The notes beneath the pieces are model-generated. The model ran no database searches and was not told where the DNA came from. It worked only from the letters and a program-made list of their open reading frames with translations. From Oscillospiraceae bacterium (GTDB lineage Bacteria > Bacillota > Clostridia > Oscillospirales > Oscillospiraceae), in assembly GCA_031261325.1 (NCBI GenBank), contig JAISKH010000080.1:1-64000 (forward strand): a stretch of DNA of 64,000 nucleotides, written 5' to 3'. This document shows, one piece after another, positions 23,086 to 32,658 of this stretch. The first letter of the stretch is position 1. Each line of letters begins with the position of its first letter. Both the position numbers and the translations under genes were made by a program.

Positions 23086-25428
23086 ATGCGAAAGGACAAA
23101 GCGGCGCGCACCACGCGTGAAAAGCAAACAAAGTCGGGGTTTCAGCGCACAATCGCGCTCATGCTGATATTCGGCATAGTCACGTTCGGCGCGGTATCCG
23201 TCAAGCTGTACATAGTTCAGGTTATGCAGCACGACAAGTACGAGTCGCAGGCACTTAATCAGCAGACGCGCGAGACGAAAATCGCGGCGGCGCGCGGCAC
23301 GATTTACGACGTGAACGGCAAGGTGCTCGCGACAAGCGCGTCCGTTGACACGGTGTTCATCAGCCCATATGAAATGGTGGATTTTCATGAGGACGGCGCA
23401 AAAATCGCTACGCGCCTGTCCGAAATTCTCGGCATAGACCGCGAAACAATTGTTGCCATGCAGCAGGACACGAAGTCATGGTACAAGCGCGTCGCGCTTA
23501 AGGTTGAAGAGGACGTAGCCGCGCAGATACGCGAATATATTAAGGAGGGCGAAGTGCCGCTCGTTGAGGGCGCGACAAAGAAGAAGTCGCTGCGCAGCGT
23601 GCATCTCGAACCCGATTCCAAGCGTTACTACCCGCTCGGCAGTCTCGCGGCGCAGGTCATCGGCTTCGTCGGCGACGACAATACGGGGCTTGAGGGGCTG
23701 GAGCGCAAGTACAACGAATACCTGACGGGTACGCCCGGGCGCGTCGTTCGCCTGAAAAACGCGGGCGGCACCGATATGCTGTTCAACGACTTTGAGGACT
23801 ACTACGACGCGGAGGACGGCGACTCCATAACGCTCACCATGGACGCGATTATCCAATCGAAGATTGAAAAGCACCTCTCGCAAGCGATTGAGGACTACGA
23901 CATACAAAACGGCGCGGCGGCGATTGCCATGAACCCGAAAACGGGCGAGGTTATCGCGATGGTCAGTCTCGGCAGCTACGACCTGAATAACTTCCTCGCA
24001 ATCGACCCCGTGAAGCAGGACGCAATCGACCAAATCAGCGACATTGAACAGCGCAAAGCCGCCAAGCAAGAGGCGCTGTTCGCGCAGCAGCGCAATAAAT
24101 CCCTGACAGACACATACGAACCCGGCTCCGTGTTCAAAATCATAACGCTCGCAATGGCGCTCGACGAGGGCGTAATCAACGCGAACGACTCGTTTTTCTG
24201 CGGCGGGCAATTGTCCGCGTCGGCAATCCCCGGGCGCACAGCCGCTCTGAACTGCTGGAAGCACGCGGGTCACGGCACGCAAACACTCGCGCAGGCTCTG
24301 CAAAACTCCTGCAACATCGCGTTCGCGAATATCGGTATGCGCGTCGGCGCGGAAACGTTCTATAAGTACATTGACGCGTTCGGTTTCATGGACAAAACCG
24401 GCTTCGACCTCCCGGGCGAGGGCACGAGCCTGTGGTGGCCGGAGGAAAACTTCCGCAACCCGAAGGACAAAAGCTCGCTCGTCGCCGCGTCGTTCGGGCA
24501 GACGTTTAACATCACCCCGCTGCAACTCGTGACGGCGGTATCAGCAACGGTCAACGGCGGCAACCTCATGCAAGCGCACGTCGTCAAGCAAATCACGGAC
24601 GCGGACGGCAACATCGTAAAGCTCAACGAGCCGACCGTCGTGCGTCAGGTCATCAGCAAGGAAACCTCGGACACGGTTCGCGCGATGCTAGAGAGCGTCG
24701 TCTCCGTCGGAACGGGCGGCAACGCCCGCGTCAACGGCTATCGCGTCGGCGGCAAGACGGGTACCTCCGAAAAGGTTGCGCAGCAAGCCTCACGCGACCC
24801 GGGCGCGGCAAAGGACTACATCGTCTCGTTCTGCGGCGTCGCGCCGATGGACGACCCACAGGTCGTTATTCTGCTCCTGCTCGACACGCCGAGTAATAAA
24901 AGCGGAGTTTATATCAGCGGCGGGAATATGGCGGCTCCCGTTATGGGTAAAATACTTGAGGATATTCTGCCCGACCTCGGCGTTCTGCCGCAATACACCG
25001 AAGCGGAACGCGCCGCCCTAAATGTCGCCGTCCCCAACACCGTCGGCAAGACGGTTGAGGAAGCAAAGACGCTGATTACGGACAAGAAACTCGCCGTTGA
25101 GGTCAAGGGCGACGGCGCGACAATAACGGCGCAACTGCCCGCGGCGAAAGCCGTCGTCTCGCCCGACACAAAGGTCATACTCTACACGACGGGCACAACG
25201 CCGCCCGAGCAAGAGCTTGTCGCCGTGCCGAACCTATCGGGGCGCAGCTATAAAAACGCGAAAACCGCGCTGGAGCGCGTCGGACTCTTCATTCGCTCGA
25301 CAGGCGCGATATCAACGCTTTCAAGCGCGGAAGTCTCGACGCAATCAACCGCGCCGGGCGAAATGCTTGAATACGGCTCCGTCATTGAGGTCGTCCTCGT
25401 GGACGGCGCGATAGTCGGCAACTACTAA
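23086..25428 (+). CDS. Class B penicillin-binding protein with two PASTA domains (FtsI/SpoVD type)
   Basis: 780 residues. A transpeptidase of septal or spore cortex peptidoglycan synthesis. It has a cytoplasmic start, one membrane anchor (about 22-45), and a dimerisation domain with RGTIYDVNG. The transpeptidase domain has S348-V-F-K351 (YEPGSVFKI), S408-C-N410 and KTGT at 557-560. Two PASTA repeats follow (about 647-704 and 712-773), starting with VPNTVGKTVEEA and VPNLSGRSYKNA. Only one such gene is in the cluster, so FtsI versus SpoVD cannot be decided. The ATG at 23086 is preceded by GGAGG. Confidence 0.95.
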   Translation: MRKDKAARTTREKQTKSGFQRTIALMLIFGIVTFGAVSVKLYIVQVMQHDKYESQALNQQTRETKIAAARGTIYDVNGKVLATSASVDTVFISPYEMVDFHEDGAKIATRLSEILGIDRETIVAMQQDTKSWYKRVALKVEEDVAAQIREYIKEGEVPLVEGATKKKSLRSVHLEPDSKRYYPLGSLAAQVIGFVGDDNTGLEGLERKYNEYLTGTPGRVVRLKNAGGTDMLFNDFEDYYDAEDGDSITLTMDAIIQSKIEKHLSQAIEDYDIQNGAAAIAMNPKTGEVIAMVSLGSYDLNNFLAIDPVKQDAIDQISDIEQRKAAKQEALFAQQRNKSLTDTYEPGSVFKIITLAMALDEGVINANDSFFCGGQLSASAIPGRTAALNCWKHAGHGTQTLAQALQNSCNIAFANIGMRVGAETFYKYIDAFGFMDKTGFDLPGEGTSLWWPEENFRNPKDKSSLVAASFGQTFNITPLQLVTAVSATVNGGNLMQAHVVKQITDADGNIVKLNEPTVVRQVISKETSDTVRAMLESVVSVGTGGNARVNGYRVGGKTGTSEKVAQQASRDPGAAKDYIVSFCGVAPMDDPQVVILLLLDTPSNKSGVYISGGNMAAPVMGKILEDILPDLGVLPQYTEAERAALNVAVPNTVGKTVEEAKTLITDKKLAVEVKGDGATITAQLPAAKAVVSPDTKVILYTTGTTPPEQELVAVPNLSGRSYKNAKTALERVGLFIRSTGAISTLSSAEVSTQSTAPGEMLEYGSVIEVVLVDGAIVGNY

Positions 25429-25455
25429 AATCAGCCGTCGAAAGGGGTGAGCGCA

Positions 25456-26934
25456 TTGACACTCGGGAACTTGCTGAAAAAGATTGACATAGCGGTGAGC
25501 CACGCCGACTTGGACGCGGAAATAACCGATGTGTGCCACGATTCGCGCAAAGTGAAACAAGGCAACCTGTTTGTCGCGGTGCGCGGATATGAGAGCGACG
25601 GGCACGACTTTATCCCCGCCGCAATCGCAAACGGCGCGACCGTAATCCTGTGCGAAGAGCCGCCCGAAGCCGATATACCCTACGTCGTAGTGTCGGACAC
25701 GCGTCGCGCGCTCGCGCTCGTCTCCGCGGAGTGGTTCGGCAACCCCGCCGAAAAGCTGAAAATAATCGGCGTGACAGGTACCAAGGGGAAAACCACCGTC
25801 ACAACCCTGCTCAAAGAAGTGCTTGAAACCATAACGGGCAAGCCCGTCGGTCTTGTCGGCACTATCCATAACATGATTGGCAAGCGCAGCCTACACACGG
25901 AGCGCACAACACCCGAGTCGCGCGAGCTGCAGGAGCTGTTCGCGCAAATGGTCGAAGCGGGCTGCGAATACTGCGTCATGGAAGTCTCGTCCCACGCGCT
26001 CGTTCTCGACCGCGTGTACGGCGTAACTTTTGAGGTCGGCGTGTTCACGAACCTCACACACGAGCATCTTGACTTCCACAAAACGATGGAGGAATACCGC
26101 CGTGCCAAGTCGCTGATTTTCGCGCAGAGCAAGGTCGGCATAGTAAACCTTGACGACGACGCGGCAGCCGCGATTATCGACGAAGCAAAGTGCCCCGTGC
26201 GCACATTCGCCATTGCGCACGACGACGCGGATTTAGTTGCGAAGCGCATAAAGCTGCAACCCGCTAGTGTCGAATTTCTCGCGCTGACAACAGGTGAGCT
26301 GCGCCAGATTAACCTGCAAATCCCGGGGATATTCTCCGTCTGCAACGCGCTTGCGGTCATTGCGACGCTCCGCGCGCTCGGTTACGGCACGGAGCAAACC
26401 GCGGACGCGCTCGCGCAATGCGGCGGAGTTAAGGGCAGAGCCGAGGTCGTCCCCACAGGCGCGGACTTCACCGTCGTAATCGACTACGCGCACACACCCG
26501 ACTCGCTTGAAAAGATAATCACAGCCGTGCGAGAGGGCACGCATGGGCGCGTTATAACGCTCTTCGGTTGCGGCGGCGACCGCGACAAGACGAAACGCCG
26601 CATAATGGGCGAAATCGCCGTTGACTTATCCGACTTCACCGTAGTAACAAGCGACAACCCGCGCACAGAGGAGCCGTCGGCAATTATTGAGAATATTCTC
26701 GCGGGCATGGTCGGCGTTAAAAAAGCGTCCTACACGGTAATTGAAAATCGCCGCGACGCAATCCGTTGGACGCTTGAGCACGCGAAAACGGGCGACACGA
26801 TTATTCTCGCCGGAAAAGGTCACGAAACGTATCAGGAAATCGGCAAAGAGAAGCTGCACTTCGACGAGCGCGAGGTCGTTCGCGAGGTTATGCTTGACAT
26901 AAATAAACAAAGCAATAAGGAGACGGCGCAATGA
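25456..26934 (+). CDS. murE: UDP-MurNAc-tripeptide ligase MurE, meso-DAP type
   Basis: 492 residues. Adds the third residue to UDP-MurNAc-L-Ala-D-Glu. The ATP site is GVTGTKGKTT (106-114), and TERTTPESRELQ and VMEVSSHAL are conserved MurE motifs. The substrate-selecting motif is D400-N-P-R403, which is the meso-diaminopimelate signature, so peptidoglycan is of the DAP type. The start is a TTG after AAGGGGTGA; the in-frame GTG at 25447 lies inside that site. It overlaps mraY by 4 bases. The normally following murF is missing. Confidence 0.96.
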   Translation: MTLGNLLKKIDIAVSHADLDAEITDVCHDSRKVKQGNLFVAVRGYESDGHDFIPAAIANGATVILCEEPPEADIPYVVVSDTRRALALVSAEWFGNPAEKLKIIGVTGTKGKTTVTTLLKEVLETITGKPVGLVGTIHNMIGKRSLHTERTTPESRELQELFAQMVEAGCEYCVMEVSSHALVLDRVYGVTFEVGVFTNLTHEHLDFHKTMEEYRRAKSLIFAQSKVGIVNLDDDAAAAIIDEAKCPVRTFAIAHDDADLVAKRIKLQPASVEFLALTTGELRQINLQIPGIFSVCNALAVIATLRALGYGTEQTADALAQCGGVKGRAEVVPTGADFTVVIDYAHTPDSLEKIITAVREGTHGRVITLFGCGGDRDKTKRRIMGEIAVDLSDFTVVTSDNPRTEEPSAIIENILAGMVGVKKASYTVIENRRDAIRWTLEHAKTGDTIILAGKGHETYQEIGKEKLHFDEREVVREVMLDINKQSNKETAQ

Positions 26935-27944
26935 GTGTACTCGCAACCACGGCGTTCGCCTTCGGCGTTTCGCTCGTCGTCACCGTTATTGCGGGACTGC
27001 TCCTCGTGCCGTTCCTGCGGCGCGTAAAGGCGGGGCAATCAATTCGCGCCGACGGTCCCGCGTGGCACAAGAGCAAATCAGGCACACCGACTCTAGGCGG
27101 TCTGATGTTCATATTCGGCATAACTGCCGCCTGCCTCACGGCGGGCTATTCGAGCATTACGGCACTTGACCTGACGCACATATTCGCCCTTGCTTTCGCG
27201 CTCATTTTCGGCGTAATCGGCTTTCTTGACGACTATGAAAAGGTCAAGAAAAAGCAAAATCTCGGTCTTACTTCAATACAGAAATTTATCCTCCAACTCG
27301 TCGCGGCAATCGCTTTCGTCCTGCTAATGCGCTTCACGGGGCGGCTTACGCCGAACCTCTATATCCCGTTCTTCAACGTCACATTTCCGCTTGCGGAGCC
27401 GATTTATCTCGCGTTCGCGGCGTTTATAATCGTCGGTTGCGTCAACGCCGTTAACATCACGGACGGCATAGACGGACTTGCCACGGGCGTGTCAATCCCC
27501 GTCGCGGCATTCTTCGTCGTCGTTGCGACGGCGACGGGCGCGCGGAGTCTCGGCGTATTCGCCGCCGCGCTGCTCGGCGGACTTGTCGGGTTTCTGTGCT
27601 TCAACTTCCACCCCGCGAAGATATTCATGGGCGACACAGGCTCGCTGTTCCTCGGCGGCGCGATATGCGCATTGGCGTTCGCGGCGGATTTGCCGCTGAT
27701 ACTCATAACCCTCGGCATCGTCTACATTGCCGAAACATTGTCCGACATCTTGCAGGTCGCATATTTCAAGTATTCGCGCCGCAAAACAGGCACAGGCAAA
27801 CGCCTGTTCAAAATGGCTCCGCTGCACCACCATTTTGAAATGAGCGGGTGGAGCGAATACAAGGTTTTCGGCGTATTTACGGCGGCTTCTCTGGTTTTTG
27901 CCGCAATATCTTACGTCGGCGTTATGATGAGGTACCGCATATGA
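26931..27944 (+). CDS. mraY: Phospho-MurNAc-pentapeptide transferase
   Basis: 337 residues. Makes lipid I on the inner face of the membrane from UDP-MurNAc-pentapeptide and undecaprenyl phosphate. Motifs: GTPTLGGLMFI, catalytic Asp pair in FLDDYEKV, NITDGIDGLATG, FMGDTGSLFLGG and PLHHHFEMSGWSE. About ten membrane helices. ATGA overlaps with murE upstream and ftsW downstream. Confidence 0.97.
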   Translation: MSVLATTAFAFGVSLVVTVIAGLLLVPFLRRVKAGQSIRADGPAWHKSKSGTPTLGGLMFIFGITAACLTAGYSSITALDLTHIFALAFALIFGVIGFLDDYEKVKKKQNLGLTSIQKFILQLVAAIAFVLLMRFTGRLTPNLYIPFFNVTFPLAEPIYLAFAAFIIVGCVNAVNITDGIDGLATGVSIPVAAFFVVVATATGARSLGVFAAALLGGLVGFLCFNFHPAKIFMGDTGSLFLGGAICALAFAADLPLILITLGIVYIAETLSDILQVAYFKYSRRKTGTGKRLFKMAPLHHHFEMSGWSEYKVFGVFTAASLVFAAISYVGVMMRYRI

Positions 27945-29242
27945 CAGAATACACAACCGTAAATCACGCGGAATATGAAGCCACGCTTTCGCGCGGAGCG
28001 TTCGGCACGCGCGAAAAACCGCGGGAGGAAGCGAAACCGAATCAAAAGCGCGGCAGAATGGACATTCCGTTTCTGGTTTTGTCAATGATGCTGCTCACAA
28101 TCGGCGTTATCATGGTCCTGTCCGCGAGCTTTGCGCGCTCATACCTCATGGGTAACGGCGCGGGAGCCGTGTTCTTCAACCAATTCAGGTTCGCGCTCTT
28201 CGGAATAGCCGCCATGCTGCTCCTGACAAGGGTGCCCACACATATATATCGCAGGTTTGCGGTAATCGCGATGATAGGCTCGATAGTCCTGTTGTTCGCC
28301 GTGTTTATCCCGAAAATCGGCGTTTCACACGGCGGCGCGCGCCGCTGGATAAAGGTCGGAATAGAGTTTCAGCCGTCGGAGCTGACGAAAATCGGCTTAA
28401 TTCTCGGCTTTTCATATCTGTTCTGCGTCCGCAAACGCCCGCGCAACAAAATCAAAATCTTTGAGCTGAGAACATGGCGCGCGCGAATTTTCGCGTTACT
28501 CTTCCGCGTATTCTCGAACACAAATATTCAAATCACGCTAATCGCGGGCGTCGCCGCGGCAATCCTGCTAAAGCAACCGCACCTCTCGGCGGCAATCATC
28601 ATCGTGGGAATAGCGGCAATCATCATGTTCCGCGGCGGCTTAAAAATACGATGGGTAACGCTCTGGGTCGCGATTCTCGCCGTGCTCGTCGTCGTTGTCG
28701 TGCAATATGTTGAGCGCGAGTTTCAGGCGGGACGCTTAGAGGGGCTGAACTATCAGCTCATGCGCATAGTCTCATGGCTGCACCCCGAGGCGGACCCGCA
28801 GGGCGGCGGCTATCAGATATTGCAGTCGCTGTACGCAATCGGCTCCGGCGGCGCGTTCGGCGTCGGCATTGGGCAGAGCCGCCAAAAATACCTCTATCTG
28901 CCCGAGGAGCACAACGACTATATATTCGCAATCGTGTGCGAGGAATTGGGCTTTGTCGGCGCGTTCCTGATAATCGCGCTGTTCGCCCTGCTCATCATTC
29001 GCGGCTTCTGGCTAGCGATACACGCAAAGGATAAGTTCTCGTCTCTCGTTGTCACGGGTATCACGGGAATGCTCGCGATACAGGTGTTCTTGAACATCTC
29101 CGTCGTCACGAACTTCCTGCCCTGCACGGGAATATCCCTGCCGTTCTTCAGCTACGGCGGAACCGCGCTCGTCATTCAGCTCGCGGAGATTGGCATCATT
29201 CTGGGAATCTCGCGCGATATTACAAACAAAAAGGCGGGATAG
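27941..29242 (+). CDS. ftsW: FtsW, lipid II polymerase of the divisome
   Basis: 433 residues, SEDS family. Polymerises septal glycan with its partner PBP. The cytoplasmic N terminus of about 45 residues precedes ten helices. Conserved motifs include FQPSELTKIGLI, QPHLSAAIIIV, YQILQSLYAIGSGGAFGVGIGQS, LPEEHNDYIFAIVCEELGF and LPFFSYGGTALV. The start ATG overlaps the mraY stop (ATGA). Whether it acts in division or sporulation (SpoVE) is not decided by sequence; a single copy in the cluster favours division. Confidence 0.94.
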   Translation: MTEYTTVNHAEYEATLSRGAFGTREKPREEAKPNQKRGRMDIPFLVLSMMLLTIGVIMVLSASFARSYLMGNGAGAVFFNQFRFALFGIAAMLLLTRVPTHIYRRFAVIAMIGSIVLLFAVFIPKIGVSHGGARRWIKVGIEFQPSELTKIGLILGFSYLFCVRKRPRNKIKIFELRTWRARIFALLFRVFSNTNIQITLIAGVAAAILLKQPHLSAAIIIVGIAAIIMFRGGLKIRWVTLWVAILAVLVVVVVQYVEREFQAGRLEGLNYQLMRIVSWLHPEADPQGGGYQILQSLYAIGSGGAFGVGIGQSRQKYLYLPEEHNDYIFAIVCEELGFVGAFLIIALFALLIIRGFWLAIHAKDKFSSLVVTGITGMLAIQVFLNISVVTNFLPCTGISLPFFSYGGTALVIQLAEIGIILGISRDITNKKAG

Positions 29243-29245
29243 CGA

Positions 29246-30340
29246 TTGGAGTTATTTCTTGTGTGCGGCGGCACGGCGGGGCACATAAACCCCGCTCTCG
29301 CAATCGCGGACGCATTCCGCAAGCTGCTCCCCGGCTGCAAGCTTACATTCGTCGGCTCGGGGCGGCGCATGGAAAACGACCTGATACCCAAAGCGGGGTA
29401 CCCGCTCGTCAATATCAAAATGACGGGACTCGAACGCGGAATGTCTCCCAAACAAATCGCGCACAATATCTCGGCTGTCACACAGCTCGCCGCGGCGGAC
29501 ATTAAAGCGGCGCAGCTTCTCAAAAAGCGCAAACCCGACGCCGTAATCGGCACCGGCGGATATATATGTTACCCTGTCCTCGCGCAAGCGGCAAAGCTCA
29601 AAATCCCAACGTTCCTGCACGACTCCAACGCAGTCCCCGGTCTGACCACAAAGCTCCTGTCCGACCGCGTGACCCGAATGTTAACGGCGTTCCCGAATCT
29701 CGAGCAACGGTACAAGCGACCCGACCGCGTGACCTTCGTCGGAACCCCCGTTAGAAGCGGGTTCGGCGCATACACGCGACAGAGCGCGCGGCGCGAACTC
29801 GGTATCCCCGACGGCGAAAAGCTCGTCGTAAGCTTCTTCGGCTCACTCGGAGCCGCGCGAATGAACGAACTGGCGCGCGCGATGATAGAGCGCAACGAGC
29901 GATGTCACGACTTCCGCCACATACACGCGTTCGGCGGCAACGACGCAGCGGCGAACACGGAATCACAAAGCTCAGATTGGACTGACGCGCGCGCGTACAT
30001 CAACGACATGCCGCGAGTTATGGCGGCGGCTGACCTTATTATCTGTCGCGCAGGCGGCTCAACTCTCGCGGAGTTGTCCGCAATCGGACGCGCGGCGGTA
30101 CTGATTCCCAGCCCGAACGTCACGAACGACCACCAAACCCCGAACGCGCTCGCAGTATCCGAAGCGGGCGGAGCCGTAATGCTGCGCGAAAGCGAGTGCA
30201 CGGAGGATACGTTGTACGACACGGTGCTGTCCCTGCTGCAAAGCCCGTCGCGAATCGCCGAAATGGAGCGAAAGCAGCGCGAATTGGGCGCGGCGGACGC
30301 GGCAAACACCATAGCGGAGCTGATTATTTCCGCGCTCTGA
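29246..30340 (+). CDS. murG: MurG, lipid II synthase
   Basis: 364 residues. Transfers GlcNAc to lipid I at the cytoplasmic membrane face. N-terminal GGTAGHINPALAIAD, membrane-facing GLERGMSPKQ, VIGTGGYICYPVLAQA, FLHDSNAVPGL and the C-terminal UDP-GlcNAc site CRAGGSTLAELSAIGRAAVLIP with NDHQTPNA are visible. The start is TTG, four bases after ftsW. Confidence 0.96.
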   Translation: MELFLVCGGTAGHINPALAIADAFRKLLPGCKLTFVGSGRRMENDLIPKAGYPLVNIKMTGLERGMSPKQIAHNISAVTQLAAADIKAAQLLKKRKPDAVIGTGGYICYPVLAQAAKLKIPTFLHDSNAVPGLTTKLLSDRVTRMLTAFPNLEQRYKRPDRVTFVGTPVRSGFGAYTRQSARRELGIPDGEKLVVSFFGSLGAARMNELARAMIERNERCHDFRHIHAFGGNDAAANTESQSSDWTDARAYINDMPRVMAAADLIICRAGGSTLAELSAIGRAAVLIPSPNVTNDHQTPNALAVSEAGGAVMLRESECTEDTLYDTVLSLLQSPSRIAEMERKQRELGAADAANTIAELIISAL

Positions 30341-30365
30341 TTAACCGTATGCGAGGAACCTACAT

Positions 30366-30387
30366 AGTATATTTTATCTAATATACT
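30366..30387 (+). promoter_or_regulatory. Perfect 8-bp hairpin in the murA leader
   Basis: AGTATATT-TTATCT-AATATACT ends two bases before the TGGAGGT ribosome site. It lacks a T run, so it is not a typical terminator; it may affect mRNA stability or start access, or be a protein-binding dyad. Confidence 0.5.
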
Positions 30388-30401
30388 TATGGAGGTATGT
30401 A

Positions 30402-31655
30402 ATGAGTGTAATTCAAGTCGTCGGAGGCAGACCGCTTAACGGTAGCTTACGTATACAGGGAGCGAAAAACAGCGTTCTCCCCATACTCGCCGCAACACTT
30501 CTCGTCAAAGGCGAGACTGTGATAACAAACTGCCCGAATCTGAGCGACGTTGACGCCGCGATTGCGATACTCAATCACATCGGCTGCAAGGCCGGGCGCG
30601 AGGGCGAAAGCGTAATCGTAGACTCACGAACGGTAACGCGCGCCGACGTTCCGCACGAGCTAATGAGCGAAATGCGCTCGTCCGTAATCTTCATGGGCGC
30701 AATGCTCGCGCGAATGGGAGAAGCGAAGTTGTCCCTCCCGGGCGGCTGCGAATTGGGACCGCGACCTGTGGACATGCACATGAGCGCGTTGCGGGCGTTG
30801 GGCGCGGAGATTGAAGAGACGGGCGGCAACATCGTCGGAATCGCGAAAAAACTCACGGGCTGCAACGTGAACTTCCGTTTCCCCAGCGTCGGCGCGACGG
30901 AGAACGCAATGCTCGCCGCGTGCGGCGCGGACGGCGTAACGGTAATCACAAACGCCGCGCGCGAGCCGGAGATATGCGACCTCGCGGACTTCCTGCGGAA
31001 GCTCGGCATGGACGTGCAGGGCGAGGGCACACCGACTATAATGGTTCGCGGCAGACCGCAAAGCGCGCACATAATCCACCGCATTATACCCGACCGCATC
31101 GTTGCGGCTACATATCTCGCCGCGGCGGCGGCGGCAGGCGGAGAGGTCGAGCTTATCGGCGTAAACCCCGAGCATGTCATGAGCGCGATTGAGATATTCC
31201 GCGAAATGGGCTGTCACATAACAGAGAGCGGCGACCGCCTGACCGTGAAGTCAAGCGGCAGCCTGAAACCCGCGAAAGCGATAGAAACCCAGCCATATCC
31301 CGGTTTCCCGACGGATATGCAACCGCCGATAATGGCGGCGGCGCTAAAATGCGCGGGAACCACGGTATTTGTCGAGAATATTTTTGAAAACCGCTACAGG
31401 CACGCCGAGGAAATGCGGCGGCTCGGCGCGGACATAAAGATAGAAGGGCGCGTCGCCATAGTAACGGGCGGCAAAAAGCTGGCGGGCGCGCCCGTCAAAG
31501 CTACAGACCTCCGCGGTGGGGCGGCACTCGTTGTCGCGGCATTATGGGCGGAAGGAATTACGGAGGTGTCAGGAATTGCGTACATTGACAGAGGTTATGA
31601 CAACATCACGGGCTCGCTCGGGAAGCTCGGCGCGAGCATCGAGAGAGTACTATGA
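30402..31655 (+). CDS. murA: UDP-GlcNAc 1-carboxyvinyltransferase
   Basis: 417 residues. First committed step of peptidoglycan precursor synthesis, from UDP-GlcNAc and PEP. The catalytic Cys is C116 in LPGGCELGPRPVD, the residue attacked by fosfomycin. The N-terminal LNGSLRIQGAKNSVLPILAA and C-terminal RGGAALVVAALWAEG are typical. It follows murG in the cluster with a 61-base gap containing a hairpin. A second paralogue is common in Firmicutes but none is seen here. Confidence 0.97.
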   Translation: MSVIQVVGGRPLNGSLRIQGAKNSVLPILAATLLVKGETVITNCPNLSDVDAAIAILNHIGCKAGREGESVIVDSRTVTRADVPHELMSEMRSSVIFMGAMLARMGEAKLSLPGGCELGPRPVDMHMSALRALGAEIEETGGNIVGIAKKLTGCNVNFRFPSVGATENAMLAACGADGVTVITNAAREPEICDLADFLRKLGMDVQGEGTPTIMVRGRPQSAHIIHRIIPDRIVAATYLAAAAAAGGEVELIGVNPEHVMSAIEIFREMGCHITESGDRLTVKSSGSLKPAKAIETQPYPGFPTDMQPPIMAAALKCAGTTVFVENIFENRYRHAEEMRRLGADIKIEGRVAIVTGGKKLAGAPVKATDLRGGAALVVAALWAEGITEVSGIAYIDRGYDNITGSLGKLGASIERVL

Positions 31656-31692
31656 GGCAATAGACGCGCGGAGGAAAGGGAGCACGAACTAT

Positions 31693-32454
31693 ATGGACAG
31701 GAAGCGGATACAGGAACGGCGGAAGCAGCGCAGCGTCGCGCGCTATGTGCCTGTTGTCGCGCTGCTTATCCTGTTCGTGGCAATATTCGGCGTAAGCGTG
31801 TTCTTCCGCGTCACGGACATATCGGTGACGGGCGCGTCGCGCTATTCGGCGGAGGACATTATCCGCGCCGCGGGCATTGAGACGGGCGGCAACCTCGTGT
31901 TCGTGGACGGCGGCGCGGCGGCATTGCGCATCGGCAACGAAATGCCGTATGTCAGCGTCGTTAAAATAGTGCGCCACATGCCGAACAGCGTCACGATTGA
32001 GATAACCGAGAGCACGCCGTTCGCCGTTGTCGGCGCGCAGGGCGGTTACTGGATTATCGACGTGAACGGACGTATGCTCGAACGCACGGACAGCGTCGGC
32101 GCGGCGCGCTACCTGCACGTCGTCGGCATTACGCCGAACGAACCCGAAGCGGGCAAAAAGCTCGCGGTGGAGGAGAGCTTCGGCTCGCGCCTTGAGTACC
32201 TGCTCCGCATATTCTCCGCCGTGGACGAAATGGGCGTCGCGGGCGACCTCGCGAACATCAATGTCTCGAATATCAGCAACATAACCTTTGAATATAAAGG
32301 CAGGTTCGCCGTTCAATTCGGCAACGCCGACGACTGCAAGTATAAGCTGGAGCGTCTCCTCGGCGTCGTCGAGCAGCTCGACCCGACGGACGAAGGACGC
32401 ATAGATTTGTCGCAGGGCGGAGAGACTGCGTTTATCCCGAACGGCACATTTTAG
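31693..32454 (+). CDS. ftsQ: FtsQ/DivIB-type cell division protein
   Basis: 253 residues. Bitopic: a basic cytoplasmic start (DRKRIQERRKQRS), one membrane helix (about 20-42), then a POTRA domain (RVTDISVTGASRYSAEDIIRAAGI...) and a beta domain with ITESTPFAVV and INVSNISNITFEYKG. Position between murA and ftsZ supports the call. The ATG at 31693 is used with GGGAG 10 bases upstream; the frame extends upstream into murA but without FtsQ-like sequence. Confidence 0.85.
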   Translation: MDRKRIQERRKQRSVARYVPVVALLILFVAIFGVSVFFRVTDISVTGASRYSAEDIIRAAGIETGGNLVFVDGGAAALRIGNEMPYVSVVKIVRHMPNSVTIEITESTPFAVVGAQGGYWIIDVNGRMLERTDSVGAARYLHVVGITPNEPEAGKKLAVEESFGSRLEYLLRIFSAVDEMGVAGDLANINVSNISNITFEYKGRFAVQFGNADDCKYKLERLLGVVEQLDPTDEGRIDLSQGGETAFIPNGTF

Positions 32455-32537
32455 CATTACCGCCTGAAATTACCCGACAAAATTCAAAAATATTTGCGCT
32501 TTTTTGTGAAAAACAATGATTTCCGTGAAACCTGCTC

Positions 32538-32566
32538 TTGACCAAAACGCCGAATCGCGATAAAAT
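32538..32566 (+). promoter_or_regulatory. ftsZ promoter with flanking dyad
   Basis: TTGACC, 17-base spacer, TAAAAT. A perfect 9-bp inverted repeat CGCCGAATC / GATTCGGCG has one arm in the spacer (32548-32556) and the other after the start region (32591-32599). Confidence 0.65.
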
Positions 32567-32658
32567 AGACATTAACTATAGCGAAAACGTGATTCGGCGG
32601 GGTCATTTGCGATATACCGCCGTAGCATTACTATTTATATGAACTGGAGGACACTAAC

